Shown: positions 26,021-36,026, counted from the first letter of the stretch. The stretch is DNA of 64,000 bases from Bacillus sp. FJAT-25509 (GCF_001420605.1 NZ_LJIZ01000008.1:1-64000), one strand, 5' to 3'. The notes: generated from the sequence alone by a model not told the origin. Translations and numbers: made by a program.

Positions 26021-27205
26021 ATGTTATGGGATTTTCATTTTAATCTGCCTACTTCTATAGAGTTTGGGAATGGAACAGTAAAGAATATTGGGAAAAGAGC
26101 TAAAGAATTAGGTGGAAATAAAGCCCTTATTATTACCGATAAAGGTCTTGCACAAACAGGAATCTTGGATAAAATCACACAGTCATTAGATCAAGAAGGT
26201 GTCAATTATATTGTTTACGATAAAATAGCTCCAAATCCAAAAGATGTAGATTGCGAGAGTGCTTATCAACAGTTTAAAAACGAGAACATTGATCTTTTAA
26301 TTGGTCTCGGTGGCGGAAGTTCGATGGATACAGCCAAAGCAATTGGAACACTACTTACAAACGGAGGAGAGCTAAGAGAACGTTACGGCGTAAATTTACT
26401 GGAACGTGAAATTCCACCATTAATTTGTATTCCCACAACTTCAGGCACCGGTAGTGAAGTTACAAGAGGTTCTGTCATTACCGATACCGTGACAAAACAG
26501 AAGGAGGCGATACTAGATTTGAAAATCGCTCCTAAACTAGCACTTGTCGACCCTGAATTGACGCTAACATTGCCTAAATCAATTACAGCCGCTACAGGAA
26601 TGGATGCACTCACACATGCAATCGAAGCTTATACCTGCAAAGTTGCACAACCACTATCAGATGCTTTAGGACTATATGCAATAGAATTAATAGCAAAATA
26701 TCTTCCATTAGCAGTTGAAAATGGCCACGATTTAGAAGCTAGGAAAAATATGCTATTGGGCAGTTTAGTTGCGGGAATCGCCTTTGATAACACGGATCTT
26801 GGGGCAGTACATGCGATGGCTGAACCACTCGGAGGACTTTATGATACTCCACATGGTGTAGCGAATTCTATTTTTCTTCCACATGTATTTGAATTTAATA
26901 TTCCATCCAATCCAGAAAAGCACGCTATGGTAGCAATCAAACTTGGGGCAAATCCAGAAGGAAAAACAATGGAAGAAACTGCATACGAGGGTGTTGCGTT
27001 GTTAAAAGGGCTGGCAAATAAAATTGGTATCCCTAGCTTCCAAGATTTAGGGAATGTAAATCCCAAAGACTTCCCTTTCCTAGCGGAAGGAGCCTATAAA
27101 CATTTGTGTACTCAAGCCAATTCAAGAGATTTGACAGAGAAAGATTATCTGAACTTATTTCAAAAAACTTATGAGGTTAAAAACACCACTTTTATTAAAA
27201 ATTAA
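26021..27205 (+). CDS. Iron-containing alcohol dehydrogenase (group III)
   Basis: 394 residues, usual length of the family, which interconverts primary alcohols and aldehydes with NAD(P)H. Motifs: GGGSSMDTAK (cofactor phosphate loop, about 96-105), PTTSGTGSEVT, and the metal-ligand region GMDALTHAIEAY ... DLGAVHAMAEPLGGLYDTPHG, which provides the Asp and three His that hold iron. GAGGAGG precedes ATG 26021. It lies 59 bases after the aldehyde dehydrogenase in the same transcript, so the two may carry an alcohol through its aldehyde to the acid. Substrate unknown. Confidence 0.88.
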   Translation: MLWDFHFNLPTSIEFGNGTVKNIGKRAKELGGNKALIITDKGLAQTGILDKITQSLDQEGVNYIVYDKIAPNPKDVDCESAYQQFKNENIDLLIGLGGGSSMDTAKAIGTLLTNGGELRERYGVNLLEREIPPLICIPTTSGTGSEVTRGSVITDTVTKQKEAILDLKIAPKLALVDPELTLTLPKSITAATGMDALTHAIEAYTCKVAQPLSDALGLYAIELIAKYLPLAVENGHDLEARKNMLLGSLVAGIAFDNTDLGAVHAMAEPLGGLYDTPHGVANSIFLPHVFEFNIPSNPEKHAMVAIKLGANPEGKTMEETAYEGVALLKGLANKIGIPSFQDLGNVNPKDFPFLAEGAYKHLCTQANSRDLTEKDYLNLFQKTYEVKNTTFIKN

Positions 27206-27321
27206 ATTAATGTGTAAAATGGATCGAAGCAAAATGTAAAATCCTCAGTTAAGAAATGGTCATCCGGCAGAAAATATTTCATAAAGAAGCGAGGATAAAA
27301 ATTTGGAAGGAGGTAGCATGA

Positions 27322-28320
27322 ATGTCTAATCGGGATGAAAAGCAGGTATTAAATTTACCTTTTACAGGCATTTGTACTTTTGGAAAATATCCAATATGTG
27401 CGAACCTGGATGAGCTTGATGCAGATGTGGCGGTCATCGGGGTGCCTAATGACATGGGTACACAATGGAAATCAGGAGCAAGAATGGGCCCTAGAGGAAT
27501 TCGCGAAGGCTCTACATTATATAGTTTCGGTCTGGATGGTGCTTATGACATTGAAAACGACATTATGTACCTTGGGCCAGAATGGAAAGTCGCCGATTGC
27601 GGTGATGTAGACATGGTACACGGGGATATTATGCAATGCCATGAGAATACAGAAGAAGCTATCCGAAAAATCATTTCTAAAGGTGCTATGCCGGTTGTAT
27701 TAGGCGGTGATCATTCTATCACAGCAGCAGTCGGAAAGGGACTAGAAGATATAGGTCCGTTTCATGTGATTCAAATTGATGCCCATTTAGACTGGGCAGA
27801 CCATCGCTCTGGAATGCGGTATGGTCATGGAAATTGCATTCGCCGCTTATCAGAACTAGATCATGTTCAGAAAATATTTCAATTTGGCATTCGCGGGATC
27901 AGCAGCAGCAAAAAAGAAGACGTCGAAGCAGCAAGATCGTATGGCAGCGTGATCCTATCGCCGCGGCAGATGAGAAAGATGGGACTTAAGGAAGTGCTGG
28001 AGCTAGTTCCTGCCGGCGAAAAATATTATGTAACAATTGATATTGACGGTATCGATCCATCCATTGCACCTGGAACAGGAACGCCTTCTCCAGGTGGTCT
28101 CCTCTACGATGAGGTTAATGAATTGCTTGAAGGGATTTCCAAAAGAGGAGAGGTCATCGGTTTTGATTTAGTAGAAGTTGCTCCGCAATATGATCCTACT
28201 GGCATGACCGGACAAGTAGCAGCCCGTATTGTACTAGACTTACTCAGCTATGTATTAAAGGAAAAAGAGATAAAAGGGAATAAAAAATACGGAAAAGAGA
28301 AGAACGAAATGTTATTTTAA
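27322..28320 (+). CDS. Ureohydrolase, agmatinase/guanidino-acid hydrolase family
   Basis: 332 residues with the three binuclear Mn motifs of the arginase/agmatinase fold: GGDHS (about 128), DAHLDW (about 153) and DIDGIDPS (about 240). The family releases urea from guanidino compounds (agmatine, guanidinobutyrate, guanidinopropionate, guanidine). The loop after DAH reads LDWADHRSGMRYGHG rather than the DTxxxxxxxxxHG of E. coli SpeB, so the substrate may not be agmatine. GGAAGGAGGT supports ATG 27322. It is the last gene of the ALDH-ADH operon (gap 116 bases) with its own terminator. It is noticeably richer in G+C than the two upstream genes. Confidence 0.85.
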   Translation: MSNRDEKQVLNLPFTGICTFGKYPICANLDELDADVAVIGVPNDMGTQWKSGARMGPRGIREGSTLYSFGLDGAYDIENDIMYLGPEWKVADCGDVDMVHGDIMQCHENTEEAIRKIISKGAMPVVLGGDHSITAAVGKGLEDIGPFHVIQIDAHLDWADHRSGMRYGHGNCIRRLSELDHVQKIFQFGIRGISSSKKEDVEAARSYGSVILSPRQMRKMGLKEVLELVPAGEKYYVTIDIDGIDPSIAPGTGTPSPGGLLYDEVNELLEGISKRGEVIGFDLVEVAPQYDPTGMTGQVAARIVLDLLSYVLKEKEIKGNKKYGKEKNEMLF

Positions 28321-28361
28321 ACGGATTCGTTTCGTCACCAAAAGGGGAGAAAGTTCTAGCT

Positions 28362-28405
28362 AAAAGGACAGTGAAGGGGAAAAACTACCCTTGCCTGTCC
28401 TTTTT
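28362..28405 (+). terminator. Rho-independent terminator
   Basis: AAAAGGACAG pairs with CTGTCCTTTT, with an inner AAGGG/CCCTT stem, and ends in a T tract. It ends the three-gene operon. Confidence 0.85.
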
Positions 28406-28847
28406 GCATGCAAAAATGGAAGTTCTGTTCAGTTTCACCCAGGAGTACGAGTAAATTTTGCCTGGTTTTACGCGCTGCTTCAGCCTTAATAAAGTTATGG
28501 GAATCAAATTTTCATATTGTAGGAATCGAACAAACGGATGTTGTTCTGTCAGCGTCTTAGGAAAATGGTTTAAATTAGTGCCCTAACGTGTATGAGGAAG
28601 TGTTCATAAACGCCATAAATAAATTGGTTTTACTGGGGATACAAGGTGGACCGTTACTTTCTCATAACTTAATCACATTGTTATCGAGTTAGCGTAAATA
28701 ATTGTCCTGTAATTTATTAAACTATTCACTCAAAACACCCCAATCCTGAACGCTCTATTTCATAATGATTTACTACAAATGCTACTGTGTACTCAAGTTT
28801 TTCATTATAGCCTGTTTTAGATCCCTTTGGCTCTTTGTTTTAATGAG
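28406..28847. other. Intergenic region without recognised genes
   Basis: 442 bases between convergent terminators. No ORF with a ribosome site, repeat or hairpin stands out. Confidence 0.4.
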
Positions 28848-28887
28848 CAAAAATAAAAGGAACTCCACAAATTTTGAGGAGTCCTTT
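28848..28887 (-). terminator. Terminator of the permease gene
   Basis: On the minus strand AAAGGACTCC pairs with GGAGTTCCTTT (one bulge) and runs into TTTTATTTTTG. It lies about 75 bases past the permease stop. Confidence 0.75.
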
Positions 28888-28963
28888 GGATACTAGATTC
28901 CTTAAACACAAATGGGAAATCCAGTTTTTTATTTTATTCGCTTCCTTTTCCTACTACATACTA

Positions 28964-30352
28964 TTATGAATGGACTGGAATATTTTTCTCTTTACCTTCC
29001 ATTAACATAAATTCATCATTCATTTCATCAAAATGTAGTTTTCGAAGACGTTGACGGAAGAATTTTGTCAAGAAAGTCAGATATAAAAACCCAACTGCCA
29101 TCCAGCTGACCCCTAAAATTAACGCATTTATATTCAAATAGGACCATAGCCATAAGATGAATCCTGCCCCAATTAAAGGGAAAATTAAGTACTGAATAGT
29201 CCCTTTGGGAGAACGCTTACAATTTTTAATATAATAGTGAGCGATTACAGAAAGATTGACAAAAGTAAATGCAATAAGAGCTCCGAAATTTATAAAAGTG
29301 ATCGCTGTATCAAGGCTTAGGACAGTCCCTAACATAGAAATTAAACTAACAATAAGAATATTAGCAGTTGGTGTTCTAAATCGTGGATGTATGTATCCAA
29401 ATGTCTTTTTAGGTAAAACAGAATCGCGTCCCATTACATATAGCACTCGAGATACGCTTGTAACAGAGGAAACACCTGAAGTAAAATTACCAATTATCAT
29501 AACCGTTATGAATAAAGAGCTAAATAAATTGCCACCAACCATTTTTACGAGCTCTAGCGCCGCAGAATCAGTGTTTTTGAAGGCATATCCAGGAAAGACA
29601 ATCTGAGCCAGATAGGAGGAACCAATGTAGATTAAACCCATAATCACCATCATGACAAAAATTGCTTTAGGGATCGTTTTTTCAGGATTAATGGTTTCCT
29701 CAGACAATGTTGTAACAGAATCAAATCCTAGAAAGCTGAAGCAGAGAATGGAAGCTCCAGACAGGAGAACAGAAGTTGAAACATTTGATTTAAAGAAAGG
29801 TTCAACTGCTAAAAGTGTACCTGTACCCATTCCGTTTAAGACGCTTTTTATCGTTAAGAATGCAAAGACAATTATAAAAAGGATTTGGGCGATCACAAAA
29901 ATCTTGCTTGTATTTGCTGAAACGTTTATACCAATATAACTAATGATCGTAATGCCGATATTTAGGATTACAATCCAAAGCCAAAATGGAACTTGTGGAA
30001 ATTGCGATGTTAAAAATACAGCGGACATAAGACAGGTAATCATCGGTGTCAGTAAATAATCTAATAAAATGGTCCAGCCAATCATAAAGCCGGTTTCGGA
30101 ATTCATCGACCTCTGAGTATAAGTATAAGCTGAACCTGAAACCGGGTGAGCCTTTGCCATCTTTCCATAGCTTAATGCAGTAAAAACAATCGCCATAAAT
30201 GCAATTGCATACGCACCCGCCAGCACTCCCTTAGAACTATTCGCTGCAATGCCATAAGTGTTAAAGAAAACCATCGGATTATTCCATGCTAAACCTAAAA
30301 AAACAACGTGAAACAATGTAAGTGATCTTCTAAGCGTTATTTTTTCAGCCAA
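28964..30352 (-). CDS. PuuP-like APC-family amine/amino-acid importer
   Basis: 462 residues with about 12 predicted membrane helices, normal for APC transporters. Several stretches read like E. coli putrescine importer PuuP: LGLAW near the start, SGSAYTYTQ, FSFLGFDSVTTLSEET, SVSRVLYVMGRD, FGYIHPRFRTP and INFGALIAFTFVNLSV. Uptake of putrescine or a related amine by proton symport is the best guess. It is transcribed divergently from the MerR regulator; its promoter has a 19-base spacer matching that of the ALDH-ADH-ureohydrolase operon, which ties transporter and enzymes into one regulon. Substrate identity is inferred. Confidence 0.82.
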   Translation of the reverse strand: MAEKITLRRSLTLFHVVFLGLAWNNPMVFFNTYGIAANSSKGVLAGAYAIAFMAIVFTALSYGKMAKAHPVSGSAYTYTQRSMNSETGFMIGWTILLDYLLTPMITCLMSAVFLTSQFPQVPFWLWIVILNIGITIISYIGINVSANTSKIFVIAQILFIIVFAFLTIKSVLNGMGTGTLLAVEPFFKSNVSTSVLLSGASILCFSFLGFDSVTTLSEETINPEKTIPKAIFVMMVIMGLIYIGSSYLAQIVFPGYAFKNTDSAALELVKMVGGNLFSSLFITVMIIGNFTSGVSSVTSVSRVLYVMGRDSVLPKKTFGYIHPRFRTPTANILIVSLISMLGTVLSLDTAITFINFGALIAFTFVNLSVIAHYYIKNCKRSPKGTIQYLIFPLIGAGFILWLWSYLNINALILGVSWMAVGFLYLTFLTKFFRQRLRKLHFDEMNDEFMLMEGKEKNIPVHS

Positions 30353-30528
30353 GTTCCATATCTCCTTTACGAATTTAATAGGGTCTTTTAGCTCTAAACA
30401 TTGTTTCTTTTCAATCTTACAGAGGTCAATGAGGTTATACTTGGGGTTCTCTACTAAACAAAAAATCTTCTATTTTTATCACCACCCTTATTTATTCATT
30501 CGGATTAATCTGAATATTGTGTATAATC

Positions 30529-30559
30529 ATAGTAAAGCTTTGTGTTACACAAAAGTCAA
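30529..30559 (-). promoter_or_regulatory. MerR-type promoter/operator of the permease gene
   Basis: Minus strand: TTGACT, 19-base spacer, TACTAT. The spacer contains the perfect 15-base dyad TTTGTGTTACACAAA (30539-30553). The element lies between the divergent permease and merR genes and matches 24186-24216 at 25 of 31 positions. Confidence 0.75.
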
Positions 30560-30616
30560 TAGAATTTGTTTTAGCATTTTTCTTCTATTCTAACTCTCGG
30601 AAACGGTGGTGTTTTT

Positions 30617-31447
30617 ATGAAAGAAAGGTTAACGATAAGTGAGATAGCCAAGTTAAGAGGAATGACGACAGAGGCTTTGCGTCATTATGACCGAATTGAT
30701 TTATTTAAACCGAAATTTGTTGATCCCGAAACAGGATACCGATACTACTCCATTTTTCAGTACGAGATCCTTGGAACCATCAAAGAGCTTCGTCAAATTG
30801 GGATGAGCACAGATGAAATTAAACAGTATTTCAATCAACGAAATTTTAAGAAATCAAGTGAGATTCTTAAAGCCAAACATGCTGAACTTGTTTCGAAACT
30901 AAAGGAATTAACCGAGATAGAAGTAAACATCAAAGAAAAAATAGCCTATTTAGACAATATTTCAAGAAAAGAAGCATTTCAAGAGATTATCTTTCGCGAA
31001 ATAAAAAGTAGAAAGTTAATTACTTTAAATGAAAAAATTAATAGTAATTTGGAACTTTGTTACAGTATTATCCGGTTGGAAACCATGCTAACAGAGAAGG
31101 CACCCATTCTCGCGAGTAATCGCTTGGGCATTATCATCGAAGAAGATGACATTAAGGATAAACGGTTTGAAGAGCCCTCAGTGATATTTGTTGTAGCGAA
31201 AAAGGATGAAAAAATACAAAAAGAGTATCTGAAAATGATTCCTGAAGGGTTATTTGCATGCATCCGCTATAATGGGGAATTATTAAGGAATCGCAGTAAA
31301 AGCTTAAATAAATTATTTACATACCTTCATGAAACAGGCTATCGTATTATTGGTGGCGCATTGCAGATCATGGTGGTGGATATTACCGTAACGGATAATC
31401 CGAATGAAGTGATGTTTGAAATTCAAGTCCCAGTTAAAAAAATTTGA
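30617..31447 (+). CDS. MerR-family transcriptional activator (BmrR/BltR type)
   Basis: 276 residues. Residues 6-75 are the MerR winged helix (SEIAKLRGMTTEALRHYDR ... GYRYYSIFQY). A long dimerisation helix follows at about 80-115, then a C-terminal 150-residue region like GyrI/BmrR effector-binding domains. BltR of B. subtilis, a relative, controls a transporter and a spermine acetyltransferase. This gene is divergent from a PuuP-like importer, and both that promoter and the one at 24186 have the unusual 19-base spacing, so it is the likely regulator of both. Effector perhaps a polyamine or guanidino compound (inference). Ribosome site GGTGG is weak. Confidence 0.82.
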   Translation: MKERLTISEIAKLRGMTTEALRHYDRIDLFKPKFVDPETGYRYYSIFQYEILGTIKELRQIGMSTDEIKQYFNQRNFKKSSEILKAKHAELVSKLKELTEIEVNIKEKIAYLDNISRKEAFQEIIFREIKSRKLITLNEKINSNLELCYSIIRLETMLTEKAPILASNRLGIIIEEDDIKDKRFEEPSVIFVVAKKDEKIQKEYLKMIPEGLFACIRYNGELLRNRSKSLNKLFTYLHETGYRIIGGALQIMVVDITVTDNPNEVMFEIQVPVKKI

Positions 31448-31513
31448 AATTTCTCTGGATATACGAATTTGGAGAGCTATTCACTCTATATTAGTAGAGA
31501 TTAATGAGCGTAA

Positions 31514-31534
31514 AGGTCCCATATAAAGGGACCT
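31514..31534. other. Small perfect hairpin
   Basis: AGGTCCC and GGGACCT pair across 7 bases and are followed by AAAAAT, between merR and the convergent amylopullulanase. It may assist termination. Confidence 0.4.
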
Positions 31535-31560
31535 AAAAATAATTTAACAAAATTAACCCT

Positions 31561-31593
31561 AGAAAGGTCTGCCAAACTCAGCAGACCTTTTCC
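31561..31593. terminator. Bidirectional terminator
   Basis: GAAAGGTCTGC pairs with GCAGACCTTTTC across an 8-base loop. It lies between the convergent merR and amylopullulanase genes, just past the latter's stop. Confidence 0.75.
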
Positions 31594-31601
31594 GTTTCTA
31601 T

Positions 31602-34600
31602 TTATTTCGACTCACTAATCGTCTTATTAACAACATCAATCACATAGTTTTTAGTGTTTTTGTTGATCGAATCGCCATCACCTTTAAAAATCGTGGATTT
31701 GGTTGTATCAGTTGGTTCAATGTGTACTGGTACTTGTGTCTGCCCTTCTTTTAGATTAATAGATTGAGTGAATTTCATCTCATTATCGGTAGTTACTTTT
31801 TCCCCGTTGATTGTGAGGTTAGCTCCTTTAATTGAATTCCCTTTGACAGTTAAAGTTGAACCATTTACATCAATTTGGCTTACTACAAGTGGCTTATCAA
31901 TCCAGCGTAAAATTGTATCTTGAACAGTCATTTTGTTGCCACCTTGGTTTGAAACAACTATTTTCATATCAGTTCCAGTCGCACCGTAACCGTAGTAACT
32001 GATATCATCGTCTGATGGATCAGATGGTGTATGGTCTGCTAACCCTTCGTGATCCCATGTGTTGTCTCTCGTATATTTGTAGGTAATTTCAGTTCCTTCT
32101 TCAAGCTCAACTGTATATTCCCAATCTGGTGTAACAGCGCCATTTCGGCTCATTGACCATGCACCTGTATTCCAACCATTTAAGCTGTTAGGTATATTCA
32201 TTTGTGCTGACAATGGTGTGTCATCTGGTGCATGTACCTTAAATGTGACTTGTACCATGACAATATCTGGTGTAACACTTACAGTATTTGAATCCACATA
32301 GTTCCCTGCTTGATCAAAGACACGGATTTGGTAGTTATATGCTGTACCGTTTGTGACCTGATAATCACGTAAGGTAGTAGTGTCCCCGTTTACTGAAGTA
32401 AGTAAATGACCGTCACGATAAATGACTGCTTTATATGGCTGATCTGGCTGCGTAAGTTTCCAGTTCAAGTTAACTTGACCAGACTCTTTAATTGGTGTCT
32501 CCAAAGTGACCTTACTAGCAGGGGGCGTAGTATCTAAAGTGCTACGTGTATAATTCACTTCTTTTGTTTCAGAGTATACCCATGTATTACCTAAATTAGG
32601 TGTGAAGGCCATTCTGTATTCATATATGCCAGCCTCTAATGGTGTGAAGCTACCTTGAAACTCATTAGCTTGATTTTCTTGAGACTGACCATTATATAGA
32701 GTTTGGTATGATTCCCAAGCAGTCTGGCCTTTCATTCTTACTTGAAGCTCGGCTGTAACTCCTTCAGCTGGACCTGTTTCTGTTGCACCTTGCAAGTAAA
32801 AAGTTGCTTTAACAGTAGAATCAAGCGCTAAATTCAGCTCCTGATTAGCTAAGGCTGTCATGTTGGCCACGCTAGCTTTGCTAACATCGTAGTGAGGTAC
32901 GAGACCAACTGAGACTGCAGGTTCAGATTCGTTCCCGTTAGCATCTACAGCAGTTACAGAAAAATAGTAGTTACGACCATTATTTAAATCTGAAATGTTT
33001 ACAGAAGTGTTCGTCGTTTCTTTTACTTTTGTCCATAATCCGCCAGCAATAGTAGATTGATAAACATTGAATTTTGTGCCAGTTCCTGTCCAGCTTAAAG
33101 TAATTTGTTTAGAGCCTACAGTCCCAATTACATTTTTAACTGACTGTGGATTTTTTACTTCATTATTGGATATTAACATTCTTCCTGATTCAGCAGGAAC
33201 GCTCAATGTTAACTTGCCATCCTTCACTGTAGCAACATATTTTTTATCCAATTGGTCTTCTAGACGAATTCCGTTCGCAATCAGCGTTTTAGTGTCAACT
33301 TCAACAGTTTGTGCAGTTTTCCCTCTGTTGATGATGATGAGGGCTGATTTTGTTCCTTTAGTACGAACGTAAGCTAATACATCGTTTTTAGCATAAATAT
33401 GGTGAAGATCTCCGTGACTAAATAGATCGGAATTTTTACTTCGAATTTGACCAATCGTTTGATAATGTTTAATCAAATCTTGGTTTTCATTTCCCCATGG
33501 ATACGTACGGCGATCATCTGGATCTTTTGATCCTGTTTGACCCGCTTCATCTCCATAATAAATGGTCGGTGCACCAGGATAACCCATTTGAAGGATAGAG
33601 GCTAGCTTTAATCGTTTCACACCTTCATTGTAATTATAGTTTGGATCTTGTTCAGCTCGATTGTAAGTATCTGTTCCGTTGCCTAGTAGGAAGATAGCTC
33701 GTGCAGTATCATGAGATCCCATTAGATTCATGAGAGCATAAAAAGCTTCCTTTGGATAATCCTCTTGAACAGCAAGAAGGGAGTTTTGTGCATTTTCTGC
33801 ATTACCATTCTTTAAATAATCTAGTATGGCACTGCGGAAACGATAATTCATTACGGAATCATATTGATCTCCTAAAAAGTATTTGGAAGCGTCATCCCAA
33901 ATTTCTCCTAAAATAAGTGGTTTTTCATCTTTTTGAAGAGTTTGACCTGCGCCTGTCATCTTCTTGGATTTAATTTCTTTTCGAAATTCCTGCCAAAATG
34001 AGCTGTCTACTTCATTCGCTACATCTAAACGCCAGCCAGAAGAACCGCGATCAATCCATGATTTGCTTACAGAATCCTTATCATACATTATATAGTTAGC
34101 AAATTCAGTGTTGTTAAGTTCACTAGGGTGATCTACCTTTGAACCTTCTTTTGATTCAAATACTGGGAGACTGTCATAGCCCCACCAACCTTCATACTTA
34201 TAATGTTCCCCAGATGAAACACCGTTGACTTTTTCATTTGGCACTTTAACATTTTCAATATGGAACCAGTTTTCAAAACCGTACGGGCTAAAGGATTGGC
34301 CTTCGGAGATAAATTGCTTTTTCGCTTTCTCTTTGGCAGTAGCCTCTAACAGTTTTTCATTATTCATCAAATCATAAATACGAGACCAGTACTCATATGC
34401 ACCAACTGTTTTATATTTGTTATAGCGGTCAAAATAGATTGAATCATCTGAGACGTGGTTAAAAACACCGTCTAAAATTAAATGCATATTACGTTTTGCT
34501 AATTCTTTTGTGAAGTCTTTAAATTCTTTTTCTGAGCCAAACATTGGATCCACTAATTTGTAATCTGTTGCATCATATTTATGGTTGGATGGTGCAAGAG

Positions 34601-36026
34601 CAATCGGATTTAAATAGAGTGTGTTGACTCCCAGTGATTGAAGGTAATCAAGCTTTGCTTTGATTCCAGCAATGTCACCTCCATAAAAGTCATTACTAAA
34701 CTCACCGTCTCCAGTATATGATCCATTTCCTTGTTCATAAGGATTATCTGGTAAGCTTGTCCAAGAAGGGGGATGTTCGATTGGTTGATTACCACGAGCT
34801 CCAACCTTGTCCTTTACATTGTCATTTGTCTTGTTTCCGTTAAAAAATCGATCCGGAAAGATTTGATAAACGACAGCTTCTTTCATCCAATCTGGGGTTT
34901 GATAGTTAGGGTCATATACTGTCAGTTGGAAAAGGCTTGCATTTTTATCTACTGCTTTTCCAGTATGACCTTCTTGTGTGTCTTCTCCATATTCTGCCGT
35001 TGTATCTTGGTCTCTGACAATGAATTTATACCCATGAACACCTTTGTCCGTCGGAGTAAACGTAGCCTCCCAGTATTCAAGGTCACCTTTGTCTTTTGTG
35101 TTTGACCAACCTACATTCTTCATAGTCAAAACCTTTGTTGTACCTGAATTATAGTTTTTTACATAAAGGCTCGCGCTTGTTAAATCGCCTTTTTTAGCTG
35201 ATATCCTGAAGGTGACAGGTGTCTTTTCTGGAACGGCCCCAAATGGCTTTTTGTATACTTGATCCCATGAATCATGATAGAGGGCATTCTGATCAATTAA
35301 GCCATCAGATCCTGCTGGTTTATAATCTGTATAAACTTCTTTTGTTTGGTTATTAAAGAAAAATGTAATAGTAGATTCAGAGAGTACAGTTAACTTTAGA
35401 TTGGAAGTAGGGTAGGACTCTGTCCAATCTTTTCCTAGTACAATCTTGTATTCGTAAGTACCGCTTGGCACTTTTGTAGTAAAGGAATAGATATTTTTGA
35501 AATTATCATCTTTTAATATGGCCGTTGAGTCTGCTGGGCTCCAAGCTGGCCCTGCATTAATAGCAGGCTGGATTGTTCCAACAAGGCGTGGTTGTCTTTC
35601 GTCCGCTATTGGAGTGTAATGAGTGCTGTCAGTAATTGAATGAGTGTTATCATTATAATAGAAAGTGACATCCTTTTGTTCGGATAGTGTTAGTTTAATG
35701 TTGTTGCCGCCAGGATTTCCGCCTTCACCGTAATTTTCTGACCAGTTTCCACCAATGGCGATTTTGTACTCATATTCTCCAGCTGGTAAAGTACCAGTAA
35801 ATGTATAGAGACCATTACCTTTATACACCATTTCTGTTTGTTTTGAAGATGGGTCCCAATCACCTGAATTTCCTAACAACTTTTGAAGGCTTCCTACAAG
35901 TACAACTTGTCTAGCTGTCGTTTCTGCTGCTTTTACAGTTCCGTTTGTAAAAAATCCCGGAAACATCTGGAGAACTAATCCTAATACAGTAACAATCGAT
36001 AATATTGATCTCTGTTTTCTCCTCAT
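31602..36026 (-). CDS. Secreted amylopullulanase (GH13) with starch-binding modules
   Basis: 1474 residues from ATG 36026 (MRRKQRS), chosen because AAAGGGG lies 8 bases upstream; an ATG 54 bases further upstream has no site. The signal peptide ends near TVKAAE. Order: two X25-type starch-binding modules (about 40-220), an N-terminal Ig-like domain, GH13 barrel with YQIFPDRFF (about 386), DGVFNHV (517), GWRLDVANE with the nucleophile Asp (662), ILGEIW with the acid Glu (705) and MGSHDTAR (770), two fibronectin-III-like domains, a C-terminal starch-binding domain (about 1280-1370) and a glucodextranase-B-like end module. It should cut alpha-1,4 and alpha-1,6 bonds of pullulan or starch outside the cell. 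Two LacI-type operators precede it. Confidence 0.88.
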   Translation of the reverse strand: MRRKQRSILSIVTVLGLVLQMFPGFFTNGTVKAAETTARQVVLVGSLQKLLGNSGDWDPSSKQTEMVYKGNGLYTFTGTLPAGEYEYKIAIGGNWSENYGEGGNPGGNNIKLTLSEQKDVTFYYNDNTHSITDSTHYTPIADERQPRLVGTIQPAINAGPAWSPADSTAILKDDNFKNIYSFTTKVPSGTYEYKIVLGKDWTESYPTSNLKLTVLSESTITFFFNNQTKEVYTDYKPAGSDGLIDQNALYHDSWDQVYKKPFGAVPEKTPVTFRISAKKGDLTSASLYVKNYNSGTTKVLTMKNVGWSNTKDKGDLEYWEATFTPTDKGVHGYKFIVRDQDTTAEYGEDTQEGHTGKAVDKNASLFQLTVYDPNYQTPDWMKEAVVYQIFPDRFFNGNKTNDNVKDKVGARGNQPIEHPPSWTSLPDNPYEQGNGSYTGDGEFSNDFYGGDIAGIKAKLDYLQSLGVNTLYLNPIALAPSNHKYDATDYKLVDPMFGSEKEFKDFTKELAKRNMHLILDGVFNHVSDDSIYFDRYNKYKTVGAYEYWSRIYDLMNNEKLLEATAKEKAKKQFISEGQSFSPYGFENWFHIENVKVPNEKVNGVSSGEHYKYEGWWGYDSLPVFESKEGSKVDHPSELNNTEFANYIMYDKDSVSKSWIDRGSSGWRLDVANEVDSSFWQEFRKEIKSKKMTGAGQTLQKDEKPLILGEIWDDASKYFLGDQYDSVMNYRFRSAILDYLKNGNAENAQNSLLAVQEDYPKEAFYALMNLMGSHDTARAIFLLGNGTDTYNRAEQDPNYNYNEGVKRLKLASILQMGYPGAPTIYYGDEAGQTGSKDPDDRRTYPWGNENQDLIKHYQTIGQIRSKNSDLFSHGDLHHIYAKNDVLAYVRTKGTKSALIIINRGKTAQTVEVDTKTLIANGIRLEDQLDKKYVATVKDGKLTLSVPAESGRMLISNNEVKNPQSVKNVIGTVGSKQITLSWTGTGTKFNVYQSTIAGGLWTKVKETTNTSVNISDLNNGRNYYFSVTAVDANGNESEPAVSVGLVPHYDVSKASVANMTALANQELNLALDSTVKATFYLQGATETGPAEGVTAELQVRMKGQTAWESYQTLYNGQSQENQANEFQGSFTPLEAGIYEYRMAFTPNLGNTWVYSETKEVNYTRSTLDTTPPASKVTLETPIKESGQVNLNWKLTQPDQPYKAVIYRDGHLLTSVNGDTTTLRDYQVTNGTAYNYQIRVFDQAGNYVDSNTVSVTPDIVMVQVTFKVHAPDDTPLSAQMNIPNSLNGWNTGAWSMSRNGAVTPDWEYTVELEEGTEITYKYTRDNTWDHEGLADHTPSDPSDDDISYYGYGATGTDMKIVVSNQGGNKMTVQDTILRWIDKPLVVSQIDVNGSTLTVKGNSIKGANLTINGEKVTTDNEMKFTQSINLKEGQTQVPVHIEPTDTTKSTIFKGDGDSINKNTKNYVIDVVNKTISESK

